Positions 34,401-43,400 of a DNA stretch of 64,000 nt are shown in pieces (the first letter of the stretch is position 1; each line of letters starts with the position of its first letter). Made by a program: the position numbers and the translations under genes. The notes under the pieces are model-generated. The model made no database searches, was not told the origin of the DNA, and was given only the letters and a program-made list of their open reading frames with translations. Source of the DNA: CBDCWQ01 sp965223435 (GTDB lineage Bacteria > Myxococcota > Kuafuiibacteriia > Kuafuiibacteriales > Kuafuiibacteriaceae); NCBI GenBank assembly GCA_965223435.1, contig CBDCWQ010000023.1:1922001-1986000 (forward strand), written 5' to 3'.

Positions 34401-37400
34401 TGTAATAAAGAACGTGGTCCTTTTTGATAACCCGAATGAAGGGCGGATGAAATCCGAGTTGACGAAGTTGATCAAAAAGGAACTGCACGTTTTGTTCTTC
34501 GCGCTTTGAATCGGCTACGCCGGTGAGACCGAGAACCGTCACGTTTTGGACCGTGCGCTCATTGATGGGAGAGTAGGGCGAGGTCCAGTCATCGCTTCTG
34601 AGCGCGAAGGCAAAGTAGGTGTTTTCGGGGTGTTTTTCGTCTCCGCTCAGGATGAGCTGAACGACGGATTGATTGGGGTAGATTCTGTTTTTGGCCTCGA
34701 GTAGAGCGGCGTCAGGAATGGGGTAGGGACTCGCAAACCCCGTACGTCCTTGTTGGCGAAAGAGTTCGGGGAGCGGTGCCGAAAAATAGTCTTCGCGGCT
34801 TTGGGCCCGCTTTTCGACCTTGCTCTTTCCTTCGAGGTAGCGCGGCAATGGGTCCACGGACCACTCCTTTTCTCCAACAAAGGTGTCCAGGTTTGGGTCG
34901 TAGTATTGGACGAGGCCGCTTTGTCCCTTGGGTTTGGTGACCCTCAGGTAGGGCGCCTGGCTGTATCCGAAGACGTCGGCGACCAGCTTGGTCTCCTTGG
35001 GGCCCGAGCTCAGACCGGTGAGCCCAATGACCTCAAAGGGGCCCTTCCACTGGTTGTGCAACAGGTTCCACGCGACGTGGGGCTTGGCCCCTTGAGCCTT
35101 CGCCAAGGCGTAGACCGGAAAGGCGAGGTAACCTTGGTCTTGGCGATGGACGAGGACCATGCTCGCGTTCGAAAACGCGCGCGTTTTGATTTCGTGGAGC
35201 TTCTGGTCGCTGAGGGGCTTGGTTCCGGTCCAGATGCCCTCCGTGGAAAAGCCATAGGCCGCGCGGAGTTCAGATTGGTGGGGATTGTGGCTGACCTCCA
35301 CCGAAAAAGCAGCGTCGGGGATTTTTTTGGGGAACACTCGGGCTTTAGACGTCGTGGGCACCGGTCCTGGGTAGTGCGGGTTGGGCATAAACGCTTCATA
35401 GCGGTCCACCGGCCCGTCTGGGTCGGTTTGCCAAAAAGGGAGCGCACCGATGATCTGGTGGGCATAGATCCTTTCTGGAATCACAAGTTCACCCTGGATG
35501 CCTACTTCTCCAGCCTCCGGAACCGCATCCAGATTGAGAATACGGCCATCGTTTTCGATGAAGTACGCGTAGGCGCGCCCGTCTTCGTGTTGGTCAGAAC
35601 CGAAGCCTGCCACTTGTTCCACGTTGGTTCCGGCGTAGATGGTTCCCTTGATCTGGGTGGGGTGGTCGGCTTCCGAGTCATGGGTGTGGGTTTGCTCGTC
35701 GTCTGGTGTGAGGTCTTCCTTGTCTACGGGGGCGGGTTCCAAGCCTTGTTCGAAAATCGCGTAGGGGCCGTTCGGCGCCATCTCGGTGGATCGGACCACG
35801 ACGGTGGGGGCGGTGGTTCGCGCCCGGTTGAACTGGGTCTCGGTGAGGGGGGGCGGGTCGAGTTCGGTGAGGGATGCATTGTACCGTGTGGTCTGTGCTT
35901 TCAGCATGGTTTCGGTGACCTCCACGGTGTCCACGTAGGTCTTGGTCCATTGGGCGCCGGGAACGGTCATCGGATCTTCATAGTGCTCCGAATGGACCAG
36001 CTCTTTGCCTGGAAGCCCTTGGTGGTCGATGGGATAGGCGCTGTGTTTGTAGAAGCTTGGAATGTCCCACGGGGTAAGCACTTTGTCTTCGAGGTGAGGC
36101 GGGACCTCGAGGCCCAATGCCTTGAGGACGCTCGGAACGTGGAGGCTGCCTTCGGGCGGGCGGATCACGTAGACCCAGGCCTTCCCGCCCCCCGCCTGAA
36201 GTGTGTCCCAAAGCGCTCGGTCCGCGCCTTTTCCGAAGCTTGGGTCCGAGGTGAGGGTTTTGAAGTGTCCGTCGTGGCCTTGGAGATAGGCCATGAAGTC
36301 CTCTCCGGAACCTTCGATTTTGGTGGGGGGGTCGAAGACCTCGGTCGGGGGGGCGGCGTCCACAAAATAGAGGACGTTGGGCACGTTTTTGACCCCGGCC
36401 TGAAAGGCTTTGAAGGGGAGTCCATAGTACGTGGTTTTGCGGCCGGCGGGTGGGGGCTGGCCCCCGTTCGAAGGCGGGTTGGTTTGAGGAACAACCAGCG
36501 TGGTTTGGCCGGTGGTCCAGGGGGTGTGCAGTGCTACGGGCTCGCCTGAACCGTCCTTTGTTTGGGCACCATCTGGGGATGTGTCTGCCACTCGGTTTTC
36601 CACCACGGGAATGGGCTGACCCGAGATGCTCCAAAGGTCAGTCGCCGTTGACGCATTTTGGGGTGCGGTGGGGCCCACGCCGGTTTCGGATTTGGGAATG
36701 ACAAATTCTAGAATGGAGGCGACACCTTGGGGCTTTTCGGAACGGATGCGTACGCCAAACTGAGACCCGGAATCACCGTGGAGGCTGGATTCAATGGCCA
36801 GATTTTGGAGGGCATGCAGAAGTTGTGCAGCGTTTTCGGAGGCGTTTGTCCATGTGTCCGCAAGTTCGGTCAAAAAAGCCCAAAACGGATCGTCTTCGTG
36901 GGCCTTCACCCAGCCCGTATTGCTGGGGGACAACGTTCCGTCGGAACGAACGACCGTCAGAGGTTCTTCGAGAAGGCGGGCGCGTACGGAGACCTGATCG
37001 TTTGCAATCAAGACCTCAAACTCGTGGGGGGCCATCGCGGGCGCTGTGGGGATTCGAAACGAGGTCGTGGAAGCAACCCATTGGGCCAGCGCTTGCTCAT
37101 CCATGAGATGGGTTTTTAAACCAAAACCGAGGCTGCCGACGTCGACATGGGCCCGTTCTTGAAAGCCAGGCCCGAGGTTGTGTTCCGCCCACGCATCTTG
37201 AAGATAGATGTGGACCAACGCTTCACCCACATCTTTTGTGGGGGGGACGTGGAGACTGGTTTTGGGGCCAAGTCTGCCCAAAAACGGCGTATCTTGAATT
37301 CGTGCGCCTACCGCGACTTCGCTCTTGGTGACGTACACCTGGAAGGCGTGGCGTGCGCCCCAAGGTGCACCTTCGAGGCGAAGCTGGTCCTGAATCACGA

Positions 37401-40400
37401 CCCAGTTCGCGAGCTGTTGGTCGTCGTTTACAATGGCCAGAGGATCAAAGCCGAAATCATTCTCAGGCGAAAAGCGACCTCTTTCGACGAAACCGGGGGC
37501 AAATTCTGCGTAGGCCCATTCGTCACCACGGTGAATGTAGACCATGGCTTCGCCCCGCCCGAACGCACCGGGTCCGTAAACGGATCGCGTTCCTGAATGT
37601 CCCAAAGGATCGATGACGATGCGTCCCTGGCGCCGAAGGAACACTACGGCGTAAAGCTGGGTCACCCTCGCTTGGGTGGACGCTCTTTCGAGCGGAAGCA
37701 AGACTTTGGGCACTGCCGGATTGGAGAAGGTTGCGGCCTCGACGGGCGGTGTGCTGATGCGTACTTCGATCTGTGGCCCGGCGTCCCGGGTGTTTTCAGT
37801 CGACAACAATCGAACCGCATGAAGGCCGGACACCTTTGCGTGGATGTGGAGTCGCCCGGGGGTTTCAGTCGGTTCAAGTCGTGCGAGGACCGGACCATCA
37901 GCCGAAGTGCCGATGACCTGCACCGCTTGGACAAGATCTGGGGGTCCATAGGGTTGTGGCTTTCCTTCAACCAGGCGGACCACGTCGAGGGTTGCTGTCT
38001 GTTCGGCCTGAAGCAAAAATCCACCCGAGGTTGAGGCTCGGGTCTCGGGGTTCTGGAACATCCAGTAAGACGGGCAGGTGTGGCCCTCGACAGTGGTGAC
38101 ATAGGGCCCAAGGCCCTCGTCTTGGGCTTGGACTTCGACCTTCGCGAATCCGTCGCCTTGGGTGGTGCTCTGGCCGGCGATATGAACCACTTCGAACGTT
38201 GGAACAATCTGGCTTTCAGGCAACGTGGCCACCACGACTCGGGGAGCGTCGCCGAGGGTGGTGCAAAAAATCGGAGGCTCTACGGTGCCCCGCCGACTCT
38301 GTGTGCTCACAAACACTTGTCTGCTTGGCGTTGGCGCACGGTCCAGGACCAGCCAGAACCGAACCCGGCCATGGGCGTGCCCTCTGTCGACGAGCGTGAT
38401 TCTGTGCGTGCCGGCGCCCACGGGCGTCGGCGACACCACGATCGGATTGCCCGGGGCGGGTGCTTCAAAGACGTGGTCCGACCCATCGCCCAAAAGGGTG
38501 GGGGCGAGTGAAGGGGCATCGATGGCCAGTTGAAGAAGTCCTGCTCCCTCATCGCCCAGACCCTGGGCCACAACACCCAGGTTTCGGCTTCCCTCAAGCA
38601 CCACGTCGACGGTGAGGTCCGGATGATCGGCGTCGATGGTGCCCATTGCCACGTAAGCCACGACGCCATCGATGCGGCTGTCCACCGGAAGAAACTGGGA
38701 TTCGTGGAGTGTGTGGTCGATGCTGGTCGGGAGGACGCCGCGCGCGCGGTGTTCTTGCGTGAGCTCGAACCGGTTTCGCCACGTCGCCCGTTCTTCACCG
38801 AGCACCAAGGTTTCGGCCAGCGCTTCAAAATCGGCCTTGGAGAACACGCCGGTCAGCATGGTTTGGTGCATGACCGCGGGGGGCAAGTTTAGCTGCTCGG
38901 CGGTTTGGACCAGATCTCCTCCCGCCTCCTGGTTCAAGAGCCGCCGGAGCCAAACCACGTTGTTTCGCTGCTTTTGGCTGATGGTCCTCCATGGATGAGG
39001 TGCGGCTACGCCGAAGAAGCGCCACACGACGCCGGAGGGGCGTTTGCTGAGCGCCCTCAGCTCGACGGCCTCGCGTGTCCAGTATGTGGGTGCGCCGGGG
39101 TTCCATGCTTCGACGGGGTCGAGTCCCCAAAACTCGTAGTGAAGCTCATTGGCCTCATTCGAGGCCGCCGAATCGATAAGCGTCGTGGTCGCGTGTTCGA
39201 GCCGGGTGCGCAGTGCGGTGGTCAGGTCTTCGACACTAGGCCCGGTACCCCATGCGGTCGGGCATGCGGGCCGGGTTTCGGCCGCAAGGTCCCGGTCAAG
39301 AACACAAGCCCTCTTCAGCTGGTCCCTTGTTGACCGGTCGCTCCCAGACGCCGAACTTCCCCCCCAAACGTAGCCCATGAAGAAAGTCTCCCCGTCTGCG
39401 TCGCGGGCGCCGTTTTCGGCGTGGGCTCCAGAACCTTCTGGGTTGTCGTCTGCGGGGTGCGATGCCGCATCGGCATGCCGAGTGCCGTCTTCTTTCCTGT
39501 CGGACGGCGGCGGTCTGACGTAGAGCTCGTTGACCAGCTGGGAAAAGCGCTGCTTGTGGTGGTGGACGGCCATGACCACGCCCAGCTTGGCGGTTCGGGT
39601 ACCAAGGCGTTTGCTGAGGCGTTTCGAAAATACGTCGCTGGTGGTGTGGCAGGAAATACCGAGGACGGTTTTTAGGGTGGTGGCGAGCGTTTGGGCACCG
39701 GGCGGGGAGGATTCACACAAGTTTTCGAGCGCCCACACCGTTTCTTCGACCGCCGCCACGAAGGGTTGCTGCTCGTACCCCTTGGCCCAGTGGATGGAGG
39801 ACACGCCTTTCAGGAGTTGCGCTTGGGCAAAGCGAATTTGATGAAGGCGAAGAACCCAGTGATCAAAAATGTAGCTTTCGGGTTCCGATGCCAAAAGGGC
39901 GTACAGTGATTCGGCGAACAAGTTGTGTAGGGCTTCTTGGGTGTGGGCACGGCTGGGGAGTGCGGTTCCGCCCAGCCCGGCGTCCGAAAATGGCATCCAA
40001 AGATGGGGTCCAGCTTCGACGCCGAACACCCCCAAAGGTGCGTGGGCTAGAAGAAAACGCGCCTGCTTTTCGCTTGAACGGTCGACGGCGCGCATGTGTT
40101 TGGCGTAGTGCGACCAAAAAAGCTCTTCAAATCGTGGATCAAAGCGGCCGGCCGCACGGAGGACAAAGGCCTGGCCGCTCGGCTGAAAAAACAAGGATGC
40201 TGCACCAGGGCGCTCGGAGATTGATGCGGTGGAACCAGGGCTCATGATCTGCTCGACGATGGAGAGGCCATGGTCCATCATGCCTTCGTGAATCGCAAAA
40301 AGGCCCAAAGCGACTCGGTCCGAAAAAGACAAAACTTGGCCGGGATGTTCTGTGATGGCTTCGGCGTGTTGACTCAGCTCGGTGCGAAGAAAGTCTTTTT

Positions 40401-43400
40401 CGGAAAAGCGGCGCGCGAAGGTCCCTTCAGCCCATTCGAAAAGGAAAAAGGCAAGCATCTGGGTTTGGGGCGCCGCGTTGAGCACCTGTTTGCTTGTCAT
40501 GGTCGGTAAGGCATGGGCCAGTATGGTGAGCGCCTGGTCTCGGACGGGGCTTGCGCGGTGTAAAAGCGCGAAGCGTGTAAGCGCATAGTAGGCGAGAACC
40601 TCGTCGGTGACCGCATAGGCCTTGGGCGAAGGATCTTCGCGCAAAAGCGGCCAGTCGACTTGACCATTGTAGTCGGCATGTGCGCCCGCCCGGGCGTCGA
40701 GCAGCTCGGTCGCCACCGCCTCGGCATCGCTTTGACGACCCACATGGGTGAGGGCCATCAGCGTCCAACTCTGGTTGCGAATGGACGGCGCCGGGTTGCG
40801 GCCGGGTGCGGTCTCGAGTGGGCTGGATCCGTCCGGATTGGACTCAATTGGGGCCCCGCGTTCGGTCTCGGGAATTGCAGTGGATGCGGATACCCACGGC
40901 GTAAGGGCTTCAAGTGCCTCGCGGGTGATGTTTCGCACTTGGGCGACCGACTGGGATGCCGCATTCCCATAGTGTCCAAGGGGGCGATCTTGGCTTTGGC
41001 GTTGCTGTTGTTCGTAGTCCCGCGTCCGAATAAACCAAATAGCGGCCGTGCTCGACTGCAAAAGGGTCGAGAGGTTTTGAATCCGTTGACTCGAGTACAC
41101 AAAGCCGTGGTCTTGAACAAAAACTTGCATCCAGTACCAAAGTTCTTGGCCTACCGAAGAAAAGTACGGCGCATCCGGATGGCCTTCATTTTGGTCGGCA
41201 AACCGCCACAAACCCAGAATCAAACCGAGAGTGGCTTCAACGTGGTACGATCGGGGCTGCTTTTTTTGCTCTTCCTCGCTCAGGTCGATGTACGGGTCAC
41301 GAAAATCGCGTGGAAAGTAGTGTGTGCCAAGATATCTTCGCTCTTGGGGGGCATCGGAAAAACCGAGCTCCTTGACGAAGGTTTCAATCGTGTAGTGAAG
41401 GCAGGCGGCGAGTTTTTTGGTCCGATCTTCGTCAAGGCTGTTCACGTCGACCGCAAGGGATAGCCAGCTACAGTTGTCGATGGCCGAAAACGGACTCGGT
41501 CTAAATCGATTTGCGTCGTCGAAGTGGCCGCCGGTGATGATCCTTTTTTGCTCCCCGTCCCAAAGCAAAGTAAAAATGGCGTGGCGCAAGCTATCTCGCC
41601 AGTTCCGTAGCTCGCCCTCATCGAGTCCAAGAGCGGCATGATGTTCGAGCGCGTGATTGAGGACGCTCAGAACGTCGACGTTGTGCTCGGTGACCACATT
41701 CTTCGCGCGAATCGGCGTATGTTGGTCGCCATACCCGAGCTCATCGAGAATTGCGTAGTACTCGGTCCCGGTGCGGGCTACGCTCAACTCTTGGGCGGTG
41801 ATGCCCGCAGCGACAAGGCCCGAAGGGGTGCGCATGCTCATCAGTCCGCGAAGTGCGGCCTGGTAGCAGCCGAGATACTCCGCCTTGGTGAATGCCTGGC
41901 CCGCCTTGTCTTGCATGGAGCGGTAGGTCTTCGAGGTCAAGAACGTTCCGAGACCATGGACGGCCCAGGCATTGGCGCCGGTGACCAGCCGAACATCTTT
42001 CCAATCATCGCCACGGGTGTTGGTCGAAAAGTGCCACCCGAGAATCGTCGACCGTTCCGTGTCCCACTTTGCCTCTAGGCATAGCCACGTGGCCATCGCT
42101 TTGGCTTTGGCGCGATCGTCTTCCGCTTGCGCCTGGTCCAAAGCAATGCCCTGGGTGTAGACCCAGACCCGTTCGAAGGCTGCGAGTTTTTCGGAGTCTT
42201 TGTTCTGGGCGTCGTGGACAAACTCGCGCTGGATGCCGGCCTCCTGGTTGTACAGCCGGTTGCGAAGGCGAACGGCGCGCTGGTCGTTGCCATCGATGTT
42301 GGCCGGCAATACGAATTGACCCTGCGTGAGGTCGATGCTCGATTCATCCAGGACACCCGGCACGGTCCATACGGTTGCCAGGGCCGCGCCTGGAAAAGGC
42401 CATTCATTCTGCGAAAGGGTTGGTCCAAAGGAGGCCCCTACCGATGGAACCGCAGTCGACTCCGCGAGGTGGAGAGCGGACGAAAGAAAGTCGACACCGA
42501 GATCGGCGGCCGTAGGCGCGCTCCCTCGGTGCACACCGGAATCGGTGGGTGGCGCCGTGTAGAGCGGTGGCTTGGCCGCTTCGTGGTCACGGCCGAGACC
42601 GACCGGCGACGGGGGTGCGCTCGAATCGGACGCGTTGACTCTGACCTGACTGGATGCGGACGGATTCTGGGACGGTCCGAAAAGATCCGGGACAGTACTT
42701 GGTGTCGCTGAAGCCGAGACCGCCATGTGGTATTGGTTTTCGAGCCGAAAGGTGAACTTTGTGGCTCGGCCTTCGGTAAGGTCGCCCTCGGCCGAAACCG
42801 CCACCGTGGGTTCGATGCGTTCGGGGGGCAATCTGGTGGCGCGCGCGAGGGCCAGCGCTTCCGTTGGGTTGTGGGCCTCTCCTGTGTCGTGCACCCATCC
42901 GGCCATGATAAGCTCGTCATAGATCGCAAGCGTGGGCACGCCCTCGAGGCGGCTGGCGTGGGGGGTGTGGGCATTTTTTAGAAGGGCCTTGGAGGGCAGG
43001 GTGCCGCTTAGGGCTTCCTGATGGAAGGTGTTGCCGTCGGTGCTCCGTGAGGCCCAGATTTCACCACGCGGCCGCAACTCAGACGCCTCTTCGTCTCGGG
43101 CTTTATAGTACAGAACGATGATTTCTTGGGTCGTCGCACCGACTTGCGGCATATGGCCTCGACCTACGGTTTTGGCTTCGGACCACGTTTTTCCGCCGTC
43201 TTCGGAAAACGACAACGCGATGGCGTTCGGTGCGGGGGCACTGGGGTCTGGTGACGGGCCGCGCTCATAGGCGGCATAAAGCCGCCCCCCAGGGGCGGTC
43301 AATAGACGCGGACGGGAAGGCCAAAGGGCGACGTCATCGAGAACGTCGACGGTTGCGATCCGCCATTTGGGAGTCGTCTTCCACGAATCGGAGATCAAGG

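Noticed and set aside
34750..36549. Plus-strand open frame of about 599 codons
   Set aside because: It is antisense to giant B across the ART modules; high GC coding DNA often leaves long open antisense frames. The minus frame has clear domains, the plus frame none.
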